From NCBI RefSeq assembly GCF_011761305.1, contig NZ_JAAOZC010000007.1, forward strand, positions 62,001 through 126,000: DNA of 64,000 nucleotides. The letters are read 5' to 3'. How positions within the stretch are numbered: the stretch's first letter is position 1; each line of letters begins with the position of its first letter. This DNA is from Sphingomonas vulcanisoli. Its GTDB lineage: Bacteria; Pseudomonadota; Alphaproteobacteria; Sphingomonadales; Sphingomonadaceae. The notes under the pieces were generated by a model that had not been told where the DNA came from, made no database searches, and worked only from the letters and a program-made list of their open reading frames with translations. The position numbers and the translations under genes were made by a program. Shown in pieces: positions 1 through 7,134 of the stretch.

Positions 1-784
1 CGGCGGCGGCGATCGACAGCAGCAGCGCCGGGATCTGCGCGACCAGCGCGTCGCCGATCGCCAGCTGGATATAGGTGGAGGCGGCATCGCCCACCGCCAT
101 CTTGTGGCTGACGACGCCGAGCACGAGGCCGCCGAGGATGTTGATCGCCAGGATCAGCACGCCCGCGACGGCATCGCCCTTCACGAATTTGGAGGCACCG
201 TCCATCGATCCGTAGAAATCGGCTTCGGTGGCGACTTCCTGACGGCGGGCCTTGGCTTCCTCAGGCGTGACGAGGCCGGCGTTGAGATCTGCGTCGATCG
301 CCATCTGCTTGCCGGGCAAGGCATCGAGGGTGAAGCGTGCGGAGACTTCGGAGACGCGGCCCGCGCCCTTGGTGATCACCACCAGGTTGATGATCATCAG
401 AATGCCGAACACGAACAGGCCGACGACATAATCGCCGCCGATCAGGAAGTGGCCGAACGCTTCGATCACATGACCCGCCGCTGCGGCGCCGGTGTGGCCA
501 TTGACCAGCACCACGCGCGTCGAGGCGACGTTGAGGCCGAGGCGCAGCAGGGTCGCGAACAGCAGCACGGTGGGGAAGGCGGAGAAATCGAGCGGCTTGG
601 CGGCGTTGAGCGCGACCATCAGCACGGCGAGGCTGATCATGATATTGATGATGAAGCCGACATCGAGCAGGAAGCTCGGCACCGGCACGATCATCAGCCC
701 GACCAGCGCCAAGGTCGCCATCGGCAGGATGGCGCCCTTGATCGATCCCACCCAGAGCTTCCGCTTAATCGCGTCCGTCGCCAT
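1..784 (-). CDS. flhA: Flagellar export gate protein FlhA (N-terminal part; cut by window edge)
   Basis: FlhA is the large inner-membrane subunit of the flagellar type III export gate. Translating the minus strand from ATG at 784 gives about 261 residues running off the window. They include the family's hydrophobic N-terminal segments and typical stretches such as [37 protein letters not shown] and [17 protein letters not shown]. The start is supported by a GAGG about 7 nt upstream. A sigma-54 promoter 31-46 bp upstream (815-830) would give a leader of about 20 nt. flgN lies upstream on the same strand, separated by a palindromic repeat, so flhA has its own promoter. The C-terminal cytoplasmic domain is outside the window. 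Confidence 0.95.
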   Translation of the reverse strand, partial: MATDAIKRKLWVGSIKGAILPMATLALVGLMIVPVPSFLLDVGFIINIMISLAVLMVALNAAKPLDFSAFPTVLLFATLLRLGLNVASTRVVLVNGHTGAAAAGHVIEAFGHFLIGGDYVVGLFVFGILMIINLVVITKGAGRVSEVSARFTLDALPGKQMAIDADLNAGLVTPEEAKARRQEVATEADFYGSMDGASKFVKGDAVAGVLILAINILGGLVLGVVSHKMAVGDAASTYIQLAIGDALVAQIPALLLSIAAA

Positions 785-814
785 GTTCACCCTCACTGTG
801 CACGAGGGCAAAGA

Positions 815-830
815 AGCAAGAGGCGTGCCA
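815..830 (-). promoter_or_regulatory. Sigma-54 (RpoN) promoter for flhA
   Basis: On the minus strand the sequence reads TGGCAC-N5-TTGCT, matching the -24/-12 consensus TGGCAC-N5-TTGCW at every conserved position. The predicted start of transcription is about 804, which leaves a leader of about 20 nt holding the ribosome site before the flhA ATG at 784. RpoN control of flagellar genes is well known in proteobacteria. The match is seen; the activity is inferred. Confidence 0.8.
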
Positions 831-837
831 GAACTTT

Positions 838-1012
838 TTCCCCTCTCCCGCTTCGCGGGAGAGGGAGGGGTCCGCGTTTCGAGCGAAGCGAGAAAGGTGG
901 GAGGGTGAGGGTCTTCTTCTTCAGCCGAGATCGAAAGGAAGAAAGACCCTCACCTCCCACGCTGCGCGAGCGGGCCCCTCCTCTCCCGCGAAAGCGGGAG
1001 AGGGTATTACAC
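838..1012. repeat. Composite palindromic intergenic repeat (family A), copy 1
   Basis: Two hairpins, CCCTCTCCCGC-TTC-GCGGGAGAGGG at 841-865 and CTCTCCCGC-GAAA-GCGGGAGAG near 981-1003, bracket an inner inverted repeat (GGGAGGGTGAGG... pairing with ...CCTCACCTCCC). The whole block is therefore a MITE-like palindrome of about 170 bp. Related blocks occur at eight other intergenic sites in the window. Confidence 0.75.
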
Positions 1013-1038
1013 CACGATATTGAGGAAGCCCGAAGGCG

Positions 1039-1356
1039 TCAGCTCAGCCGGCCGCTGCGTCCGTAGGCGGGGGCGAGGGGCGCGCCGGTCAGCGTCGCCA
1101 GGCGATCGAGCTTGCGGCGGTTGCGATCGGCGAGGAAGTTGATTCGGCCCTTGGCAGCCTCGGCGAGCTTCACCGCCTGGATCACGCGCTCTCCGACCTC
1201 GACGCGATTGTGCCAGGCGCCAATCGCGGCAAGCTCGATCAGCGCGGCGCGCATTGCGTCGGTAGAGCTTTCGATCTGCGTCACGTCCTGACCATCGAGC
1301 GCGGCGATCAGGGCCTCTTCGCGCGCGATCAGCGTGTCGAGAGCGGCGGCGCTCAT
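1039..1356 (-). CDS. flgN: FlgN-like flagellar export chaperone
   Basis: A 105-residue, mostly helical protein encoded directly after flgM; its start overlaps the flgM stop by 4 nt (ATGA). FlgN chaperones the hook-associated proteins FlgK and FlgL to the export apparatus. Size, alpha-helical composition, position next to flgM and the presence of flgK and flgL in this cluster all fit. FlgN is poorly conserved in sequence, so the name rests mainly on context. The C-terminus is rich in Arg and Gly. Confidence 0.7.
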   Translation of the reverse strand: MSAAALDTLIAREEALIAALDGQDVTQIESSTDAMRAALIELAAIGAWHNRVEVGERVIQAVKLAEAAKGRINFLADRNRRKLDRLATLTGAPLAPAYGRSGRLS

Positions 1357-1628
1357 GCCTTGGCCGGAATATCCAGCGCGATCATCTTGGCGGCGATCGC
1401 CTCCGGATCGGCCTTGTAGCTGCCGTTGGCGATGCCTGCCTTGATCTGCGCGACCTTGTCGAGATCGACCGGTGCGCCCGCCGCGGCAAGGCCGCTCGCG
1501 GTCGAAACCGGCGCGGTGTCCGCGTCGTCCGATGCAGCCGGAAGGGTGGCGGCCTTCGGCGCGGGCTTTTCGGTACGGAGCTGGTCGAGAGGGCGGCTGC
1601 CCGTCGCCCCAATGCCCGTGATCATCAT
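1353..1628 (-). CDS. flgM: Anti-sigma-28 factor FlgM
   Basis: FlgM binds and silences the flagellar sigma factor FliA until the hook is finished and FlgM is exported. The C-terminal part (VDLDKVAQIKAGIANGSYKAD followed by PEAIAAKMI) is the typical FlgM sigma-binding helix region. The N-terminal half is low-complexity and Ala-rich, as usual. An ATG exists at 1643, but GGAAGGA lies only 4 nt from it and 7-10 nt from the ATG pair at 1628/1625, so I prefer MMITG or MITG as the start (about 90 residues). It overlaps flgN by 4 nt. A FliA-like promoter is visible upstream of motA in this window, which fits a FliA/FlgM checkpoint. Confidence 0.85.
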   Translation of the reverse strand: MMITGIGATGSRPLDQLRTEKPAPKAATLPAASDDADTAPVSTASGLAAAGAPVDLDKVAQIKAGIANGSYKADPEAIAAKMIALDIPAKA

Positions 1629-1698
1629 GAAATCCTTCCGCATGATACCGCCACCGATCGAACGCCTACTTGTTCGATGATAACGGCAAAACGTCCAA

Positions 1699-2217
1699 TC
1701 AGTTAAATCCCGGTAATCTGACGCGCCCCTGCTCGATCACCTCGGCGAACAGGATCTGGCCCTGAGGCCGCCGTTCACCACCATCGGTCTTCACCCGGAT
1801 GCGAGAGCCCTGCGCGCCGTCTTCCTGCGCGACGGCCCCTACCGAGACGCTGAACCCGCTGGACGTGGCGACGAGATCGACCGGATCGCCCTTGCGGACG
1901 ATCATATCGGCCTTGGGCGCTGCGGCGGATGCGATATTTGGAGCGCCGGCGAAGCGGACCAGCGGCACACGGATCTTCCACCCCACCGCCGGGCAGCGCA
2001 GCGCCACCGCGCCCATCGCGGGCGGATCGACGGTTACGCTGGAAGGGCAGGCGGCGAGCTTCAGCCGGGTATCGATCGGTGCCGAGGGGCCGCCCGGCTC
2101 ACCGATCCCCGCGCCCAGCGCCGCGATCACGCGGTTCTGGAGCGCCGCGATGTTCTGGAACGGCGCCGCCGTTGCGGGGGCCGCAAGGCCGATCAGGAGG
2201 AGAAAGGGACGTTTCAT
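1699..2217 (-). CDS. flgA: Flagellar P-ring assembly chaperone FlgA
   Basis: FlgA is a periplasmic chaperone for P-ring (FlgI) assembly. From ATG at 2217 the 172-residue protein starts with a signal peptide (MKRPFLLLIGLAAPATA) and ends with the SAF-type domain, including a VRKGDPVDLVATSSGFSVSV stretch typical of FlgA. A longer reading frame exists upstream, but its Arg-rich N-terminus is out of character for a secreted protein. A TGGCAC-N5-CTGCA element at 2229-2244 would start transcription almost at this ATG. The MotA-like/MotB-like pair lies upstream on the same strand with a 35-bp gap, and flgM lies downstream. Confidence 0.9.
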   Translation of the reverse strand: MKRPFLLLIGLAAPATAAPFQNIAALQNRVIAALGAGIGEPGGPSAPIDTRLKLAACPSSVTVDPPAMGAVALRCPAVGWKIRVPLVRFAGAPNIASAAAPKADMIVRKGDPVDLVATSSGFSVSVGAVAQEDGAQGSRIRVKTDGGERRPQGQILFAEVIEQGRVRLPGFN

Positions 2218-2228
2218 ACCAAACATGG

Positions 2229-2244
2229 TGCAGGAAACGTGCCA
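2229..2244 (-). promoter_or_regulatory. Possible sigma-54 promoter at flgA (near-leaderless)
   Basis: The minus strand reads TGGCAC-N5-CTGCA. The GG and GC pairs are correctly spaced and one position departs from consensus. Transcription would begin at about 2218, one base before the flgA ATG at 2217, giving a practically leaderless mRNA. Either flgA is translated leaderless, the real start lies elsewhere, or the match is fortuitous. Confidence 0.5.
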
Positions 2245-2252
2245 AGATAAGG

Positions 2253-2690
2253 TTAACTTCGCTCTAACCCTATTCGCTGCCCGCCGCCGGATGCCCCATC
2301 GATCGAAAGCGCGATGTTCGCGGCGGGGACGTTGGCCGCCTGCAGCGCGCGGGCGACCGCCGCGAGACGCGCGGCGGCAAGCTCCCATCCATCGAAGCGC
2401 GCGCTTTGATCATCGGTGCCGTGGCTGGTGAGGCGGATATGCGCTCCGCCCGCGCCCCGGGCGAAATCCCGCACGAAGCGTTGGCCGTTGGTGTTGAGCA
2501 CCGCCTCGCCGGAATCGAACCATGCGGCCGCAGGCTGTTCGGCCCGCGTGCCCTTGTCCCCCATCGCGCTGCGCAGCCCGCCCGCCAGCGCGGCGCCATC
2601 GGGCCGCGCCACGAGGATGATCATGAAGCCGAGCAGCAGCAGGCAGAGATCCGCGAAGCTCAGCGCCCAGCGTGCACGCGCCTTCTTCAT
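2253..2690 (-). CDS. Small MotB-like protein (plug/TM segment plus OmpA-like domain)
   Basis: A 145-residue protein. Residues about 8-29 (ALSFADLCLLLLGFMIIL) form the single membrane helix of MotB-type stators with the proton-carrying Asp in the FAD motif. Residues about 55-145 resemble a short OmpA/MotB peptidoglycan-binding domain (IRLTSHGTDD, then an LAAARLAAVARAL helix). It is half the size of the canonical MotB at 13313-14272 and lacks the usual periplasmic linker. It overlaps the MotA-like gene by 4 nt (ATGA), so the two are translationally coupled like motAB. Function is inferred: an accessory stator-like or flagellum-linked channel. Confidence 0.7.
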   Translation of the reverse strand: MKKARARWALSFADLCLLLLGFMIILVARPDGAALAGGLRSAMGDKGTRAEQPAAAWFDSGEAVLNTNGQRFVRDFARGAGGAHIRLTSHGTDDQSARFDGWELAAARLAAVARALQAANVPAANIALSIDGASGGGQRIGLERS

Positions 2691-3382
2691 GCGGCAACGC
2701 TGCGCTGGACACGGCGCTGGAGCGCGCGCGCATCGCTCAATTCGGCCTGGGCGAGGCGCGAGAAATGGTCGAGCGTCCGCCGCTGCCAGGCGAGCTCGGC
2801 GGCGGAGAGCCGCTCCAGCCGCGCCGCGATCGGTCCGGCGATCAGATTGGCGACGATCAGGCCCATCAGAGTTGCGACCAGCGCGGTCGCCATAGGGCCA
2901 CCGATCGCATGTGGATCGTCGAGCGTCGCGAACATGCGGACGAGGCCGATCACCGTCGCGATCATGCCCATCGCGGGCGCGGTATCGGCCATAGCCTCCC
3001 AGAAAGCGATCGCGCCCGCGTGACGGGCGGCGCGGGCGGCGAGTTGCTCATCGGCCCAGCGGGCGAAGTCTTCGGCATCGCGAGCATCGGCAAGCTCTGC
3101 GGCGGCCTGCGCCAGGAAGCGGCCCGTGGTCGATACGCGCTCGGCGAAGACGATGCCCTTCACCTCGGCCACGGCAGCGATGCGGTTGGTGGCGCGGCGG
3201 GCGGCATCGGCATCGGCCTGGGGGTCCGCCGCAAATAGCGGTTTCAGCGCAGCGAACGCTGCGGTGGCCTCCCCGCGGGACGCCCGCGCACAGGCGACAA
3301 GCACCGATCCCCCCCACACCGCGCCGAACGCGAGGGGGTCCACGAAAGCCAGCAAAGCGTCAACTAACACCACGATACGCAT
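2687..3382 (-). CDS. MotA/TolQ/ExbB-like proton-channel protein
   Basis: A 231-residue membrane protein from ATG at 3382, preceded by GGGAG. It has two N-terminal hydrophobic stretches, a cytoplasmic region, and a C-terminal pair of helices (MGMIATVIGLVRMF and ATALVATLMGLIVANLIAGP) that match the MotA/ExbB proton-channel fold. An upstream in-frame extension to 3493 is disfavoured because it would read through the palindromes and the flgB control region. It is followed, with overlap, by the MotB-like gene. A canonical motAB pair exists 9 kb away, so this is a second stator-like pair. It could serve another ion or an assembly role. Confidence 0.75.
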   Translation of the reverse strand: MRIVVLVDALLAFVDPLAFGAVWGGSVLVACARASRGEATAAFAALKPLFAADPQADADAARRATNRIAAVAEVKGIVFAERVSTTGRFLAQAAAELADARDAEDFARWADEQLAARAARHAGAIAFWEAMADTAPAMGMIATVIGLVRMFATLDDPHAIGGPMATALVATLMGLIVANLIAGPIAARLERLSAAELAWQRRTLDHFSRLAQAELSDARALQRRVQRSVAA

Positions 3383-3386
3383 ACTC

Positions 3387-3424
3387 CCGGCAATACATTG
3401 CCGGTCCCGGCAAAAATTTGCCGG
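3387..3424. promoter_or_regulatory. Two tandem 18-bp palindromes in the divergent flagellar control region
   Basis: CCGGCAATACATTGCCGG (3387-3404) and CCGGCAAAAATTTGCCGG (3407-3424) are perfect palindromes with 8-bp arms. They share CCGGCAA-N4-TTGCCGG, and their centres are exactly 20 bp apart. They lie 79-116 bp upstream of the predicted flgB transcription start, the position of a sigma-54 enhancer. From memory they resemble the Caulobacter ftr elements bound by FlbD. The proximal palindrome abuts the ribosome site of the MotA-like gene. Confidence 0.75.
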
Positions 3425-3476
3425 CACCCTTGTGGAACGGCCCCGCCATGCCCGTTCCCGACCGCCACTTCCGAAT

Positions 3477-3492
3477 TGGCACGCCCATTGCA
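3477..3492 (+). promoter_or_regulatory. Sigma-54 (RpoN) promoter for the flgB operon
   Basis: The sequence reads TGGCAC-GCCCA-TTGCA, a perfect match to TGGCAC-N5-TTGCW. The predicted transcription start is about 3503, with a 66-nt leader to the flgB ATG at 3569. The two palindromes at 3387-3424 sit at enhancer distance. This probably drives the whole flgBCDEFGHIJKL run, whose genes overlap or are only a few bases apart. Confidence 0.85.
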
Positions 3493-3568
3493 AGGCATGG
3501 CTCGGAAGCCCCGTTCGAAGCTGATGACGACCGGGGCGTGAAGAAGTTTAGGGCGAAAGGAGGCTCTC

Positions 3569-3949
3569 ATGGCGAATGATCCACTTTTCGGGATCGAGGG
3601 GACGGCGCTGACGCTGCGATCGCAGCGCATGGCCCTGCTCGCGTCCAACATCGCCAACGCGGCGACCCCCAATTACAAGGCGCGCGATTTCGATTTCACC
3701 AAGGCGCTGGCCACGGCGACCGCACAGGCCGCGGGTGGATCGGCCGACGAGCGTACCGCCGCAGCCTCCGCCGCCGCCGATAGCGCGATGGGCTATCGCG
3801 TGCCGCTGCAGACATCGCTCGACGGCAACACGGTCGAGCTCTCGACCGAGCAGACGCTCTTCGCCGAGAATGCGGTTCAGTACAAAACCACGCTCTCCTT
3901 CCTCCAAGGCCGCGTCCAGACGGTCATGACGGCGCTGAAGGGAGAATAA
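3569..3949 (+). CDS. flgB: Flagellar proximal rod protein FlgB
   Basis: FlgB is the rod protein nearest the MS ring. The 126-residue product has the N-terminal rod/hook signature (LRSQRMALLASNIANAATPN), followed by a variable linker and the C-terminal pairing helix. GGAGG lies 7 nt upstream of the ATG. It is the first gene behind the sigma-54 promoter, and flgC starts 2 nt after its stop, as in most proteobacterial flg operons. Confidence 0.95.
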   Translation: MANDPLFGIEGTALTLRSQRMALLASNIANAATPNYKARDFDFTKALATATAQAAGGSADERTAAASAAADSAMGYRVPLQTSLDGNTVELSTEQTLFAENAVQYKTTLSFLQGRVQTVMTALKGE

Positions 3950-3951
3950 GG

Positions 3952-4359
3952 ATGAGCACCAACCTCTCGGTCTTCGATATCGCCGGCCGCGCGATGAGCG
4001 CCCAGCTGGTGCGGCTTTCGACCACCGCTTCGAACCTCGCCAACGCCAACAGCGTCTCGACCACTAAGGACGGCGCCTTCCGCGCGCTGAAGCCTGTGTT
4101 CCAGACGGTGGGCAGCAATCAGGCAGGCGTCGCTACTGTCGGCGTCTCCAAGGTCGTCGCCAGCAACACCGAGCCGACGCAGCGTCACGATCCCGGCAAT
4201 CCGCTCGCCGACAAGGACGGCAACGTCTGGGATGCGGGCGTCGATAATGCGGGTGAGCTGGTCGAGATGATGGAGACCGCCCGCCAATATCAGAACAACG
4301 TTCAGGTGCTTCAGACCGCCAAGACACTAACCCTCGACACGCTGAGGATCGAGAAATGA
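3952..4359 (+). CDS. flgC: Flagellar proximal rod protein FlgC
   Basis: A 135-residue rod component. The N-terminal motif (RLSTTASNLANANSVSTTKDG) and the C-terminal segment (VDNAGELVEMMETARQYQNN) are diagnostic of FlgC. AAGGAT precedes the ATG, and the 3' end overlaps flgD by 4 nt, so it is coupled to its neighbours. Length is normal for the family. Confidence 0.95.
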   Translation: MSTNLSVFDIAGRAMSAQLVRLSTTASNLANANSVSTTKDGAFRALKPVFQTVGSNQAGVATVGVSKVVASNTEPTQRHDPGNPLADKDGNVWDAGVDNAGELVEMMETARQYQNNVQVLQTAKTLTLDTLRIEK

Positions 4360-5039
4360 CCCTATCCACCGGTAACAGCTATCTGGATTCGCTCGGCGCC
4401 GCCGCCGCCACGGCGACAAGCGGCAGCGGCACGTCCAGCTCCAGTCAGACGATCGATCAGGCGGGCTTCCTCAAGCTGCTTACGACGCAGCTCCAGACGC
4501 AGGATCCGACCGATACGCAGGACACGAACGCGATGGTCCAACAGATGGCGACTTTTAGTCAGGTTGCGGGCATCACCGAGATGAACAGCTCGCTGAAGAC
4601 GATCTCCGATAATCTTTCTGCCTCGCGATTCGACGCTTCGGGCTGGCTCGGGCGCGATGCGCTCGTTGCGTCGGACTCGGTGGGTGCGATTTCCAGCGGC
4701 GCCTTCGCGGGCGAGATCACGCTGCCAGCCGCCGCCAAGGACGTGACGCTCAGCCTGGTCGATGCCAACGGAAACACCGTCAACAGCCAGGATCTCGGCG
4801 CCAAGAGCGCCGGCGCGGTCGACTGGAGCTGGAATGGTAAGGACGCCAGCGGCGCCGCCGTCTCCGGCCCGCTGAGGATCATCGTCACCGCGCCCGCCGC
4901 TACCGGATCGGGCTCGGTGACCCCCAGCAATGCCGCCTGGACCGAAATCCAGTCGGTCCAGTCTCCCGCCACCGGCACGACCAAGCTGACGACCGGCCTT
5001 GGCACCATCGATCCTTCCGCAGTCCTGCAGCTCGGCTGA
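4356..5039 (+). CDS. flgD: Hook-capping (scaffold) protein FlgD
   Basis: FlgD forms the temporary cap on which hook subunits polymerise. The 227-residue protein shows the N-terminal export/cap motif (FLKLLTTQLQTQDPTDTQDT and MVQQMATFSQV) at residues about 35-70, followed by a beta-rich FlgD/FlgE-type Ig domain (VDWSWNGKDASGAAVSGPLRI). It starts inside the flgC stop (ATGA) and is followed 22 bp later by flgE. Confidence 0.93.
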   Translation: MTLSTGNSYLDSLGAAAATATSGSGTSSSSQTIDQAGFLKLLTTQLQTQDPTDTQDTNAMVQQMATFSQVAGITEMNSSLKTISDNLSASRFDASGWLGRDALVASDSVGAISSGAFAGEITLPAAAKDVTLSLVDANGNTVNSQDLGAKSAGAVDWSWNGKDASGAAVSGPLRIIVTAPAATGSGSVTPSNAAWTEIQSVQSPATGTTKLTTGLGTIDPSAVLQLG

Positions 5040-5061
5040 CCTTCCTCAGGAGTAAGTCTTC

Positions 5062-6366
5062 ATGTCCTTCTATACCTCGCTCTCCGGCCTCAAAGGCGCG
5101 CAGACCGATCTTGGCGTCATCTCGAACAATATTGCCAACGTCGGCTCGATCGGCTTCAAGAAGAGCCGTGCCGAATTCGGCGACATCATCTCCGCTTCGC
5201 CGCTGCAGTCGGGCAATGTGGCAGGGCAGGGCAGCCAGCTGAAGGACATCAGCCAGCAGTTCACCCAAGGCGGCTTCCAGAGTTCGGATCGCGCGCTCGA
5301 TCTCGCCATCTCCGGCCAGGGCTTCTTCGTCACCAAGAACGCATCGCAGCTCAGCTACACGCGGGACGGCGCCTTCCAGGTCAACGATCAGAGCTATCTC
5401 GTCGATGGTAACGGCAATCAGGTTCAGGTGCTGCCGGTCGACACCAATGGCAATGTCACCGCATCCGGCATCGGTTCGGCGTCCGCCATCCAGATCCCGC
5501 AGACCGCCGGCCAACCCAAGGCGACGCAGAATCTGAACCTCAGCGTGACGCTGCCCAGCGACGCAGATCTGCCTTCGACCCGTTCGAACTACAGCTCGAC
5601 CATCCCCTACAAGTTCGATCGCTACGATTCGAACAGCTACAATTATTCGAGCGCCACCACGATCTACGATTCGGCGGGCAATCCGCTACAGGCGACGCTC
5701 TATTATGTCCGCACCGCGACGCCGAGCGCGGGCAATAGTCAGACCTCGACCTGGCAGGCCCACCTCTTCGTCGGCGATCAGGAAGCGAGCGCGGACGGCA
5801 ACGTCGCGACCTCGCCGCCCCAGCCGCTGACGATGACCTTCGATAGCTCGGGCAATCTGACCGCGCCGAGCGGCGTCACGACCTTCAGCCAGGTGCTCCC
5901 TTCGGGTTCTTCCTCGGAAGTGGCGTTGTCGGCGACATATGGCGTCAACACGCGCCAGATCGCCTCCACCTTCACCCCGGGCACCGTCACACAGGACGGT
6001 AAGGCCGCGGGTCAGCTCGATAATATTTCGGTCAGCGCGCAGGGTCTGATAACCGCGACTTTTTCCGACGGATCGACCAAAAAGCTCGGCGCGGTGATGA
6101 TCGCCAACTTCCCCAATCCCAATGGTCTCCGTCAGCTCGGCAGCGGCTATTGGGGCCAGAGCGGGCTTTCGGGCGAGCCGATCGTCAGCGCCGCGGGCAC
6201 AGGTTCGGCGGGCAATATCCAGTCGGGGGCGCTCGAGGAAGCCAATGTCGATATTACCGAAGAGCTGGTGTCGCTGATCTCCGCGCAGCGCAACTTCTCG
6301 GCCAACGCGAAGGCGATCGAGACGGCCAACAATATGACCGACACGATCGTCAACCTGCGCAGCTAA
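5062..6366 (+). CDS. flgE: Flagellar hook protein FlgE
   Basis: A 434-residue hook subunit. It begins with the hook signature (MSFYTSLSGLKGAQTDLGVI then SNNIANVGSIGFKKSRAEF), has the FlgE/F/G beta domain (ALDLAISGQGFF) and ends with the C-terminal helix (LISAQRNFSANAKAIETANN). AGGAGT lies 8 nt upstream of the ATG. The central Ser/Thr/Tyr-rich part is the variable outer domain. flgF follows after 11 bp. Confidence 0.95.
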   Translation: MSFYTSLSGLKGAQTDLGVISNNIANVGSIGFKKSRAEFGDIISASPLQSGNVAGQGSQLKDISQQFTQGGFQSSDRALDLAISGQGFFVTKNASQLSYTRDGAFQVNDQSYLVDGNGNQVQVLPVDTNGNVTASGIGSASAIQIPQTAGQPKATQNLNLSVTLPSDADLPSTRSNYSSTIPYKFDRYDSNSYNYSSATTIYDSAGNPLQATLYYVRTATPSAGNSQTSTWQAHLFVGDQEASADGNVATSPPQPLTMTFDSSGNLTAPSGVTTFSQVLPSGSSSEVALSATYGVNTRQIASTFTPGTVTQDGKAAGQLDNISVSAQGLITATFSDGSTKKLGAVMIANFPNPNGLRQLGSGYWGQSGLSGEPIVSAAGTGSAGNIQSGALEEANVDITEELVSLISAQRNFSANAKAIETANNMTDTIVNLRS

Positions 6367-6377
6367 GGTAAAAGCAG

Positions 6378-7124
6378 GTGGACCGCCTCATCTACAGCTC
6401 GCTTGCGGCGATGCGTGGCGCGATGGCGCGCCAGACCGCGATCGCCAGCAATCTCGCCAACGCGAACACCACGGGGTTTCGCGGCGAGCTTACCAACGCG
6501 CAGGCGCTGTGGATGTCGAACGGCAAGGCCACCGACGCGCGCGCCACCGTGACCGGAGAGGTGGCGGGGACGGACATGAGCGCCGGACCCGTCACCGCCA
6601 CCGGCCGCGATCTGGATGTCGCGATCAACGGCGATGCCATGCTTGCGGTGCAGGGCAAGGACGGCGGCGAGGAATATACGCGGCGCGGCGACCTGACCCA
6701 GAATGAGAGCGGGCTGCTTACGACGGGAGACGGCCAGATCGTGCTCGGCTCCAGCGGCCCAATAACGCTGCCGCCGGCGGACAAGGTCTCGATCGCGGCG
6801 GATGGCACCATCTCGATCGTGCCGCAGGGCGGCGATCCCAAGAACCCGCAACAGGTCGACAAGCTCAAGCTGGTCAGCCCCAAAGGCTCCGACGTTAAGA
6901 AGGGGATCGATGGTCTATTCCAGGTCGCGGGCGGCGGCACGCTGCCCGAGGATCCCGATGCTACGGTTATCGCAGGCAGCCTCGAAGGATCGAACGTCAG
7001 CACCTCGTCCGCGCTGGTCAATATGATCGACGCCAGCCGCGCCTGGGATGGCCAGGTGAAAATGCTCACCACCGCACAGGAGATGGATCGCTCCGCAACC
7101 GATCTCATGAAGATTTCCGATTGA
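6378..7124 (+). CDS. flgF: Flagellar distal-type rod protein FlgF
   Basis: A 248-residue rod protein of the FlgE/F/G family, starting with GTG at 6378 (AAGGTAAAAGCAG upstream). It shows MDRLIYSSLAAMRGAMARQ with TAIASNLANANTTGFR, the GRDLDVAINGDAMLAVQ core and a C-terminal ALVNMIDASRAWDGQVKMLT helix. Its place between flgE and flgG is the usual one. Confidence 0.93.
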   Translation: MDRLIYSSLAAMRGAMARQTAIASNLANANTTGFRGELTNAQALWMSNGKATDARATVTGEVAGTDMSAGPVTATGRDLDVAINGDAMLAVQGKDGGEEYTRRGDLTQNESGLLTTGDGQIVLGSSGPITLPPADKVSIAADGTISIVPQGGDPKNPQQVDKLKLVSPKGSDVKKGIDGLFQVAGGGTLPEDPDATVIAGSLEGSNVSTSSALVNMIDASRAWDGQVKMLTTAQEMDRSATDLMKISD

Positions 7125-7134
7125 GGAAGATTAG

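Noticed and set aside
838-1012. CRISPR array
   Set aside because: The repeats here and elsewhere are single palindromic blocks without regular direct repeats and spacers; no cas genes are present.
104-1066. Long plus-strand open frames across the first kilobase
   Set aside because: They are antisense shadows of flhA and of the palindromic repeat; composition is His/Asp/Arg-rich and the minus strand gives a clear FlhA.
3387-3424. Palindromes read as a sigma-54 promoter for the MotA-like gene
   Set aside because: The GG and GC pairs are separated by 9 instead of 10 bases in both units, and the perfect symmetry points to a protein-binding site or RNA hairpin.
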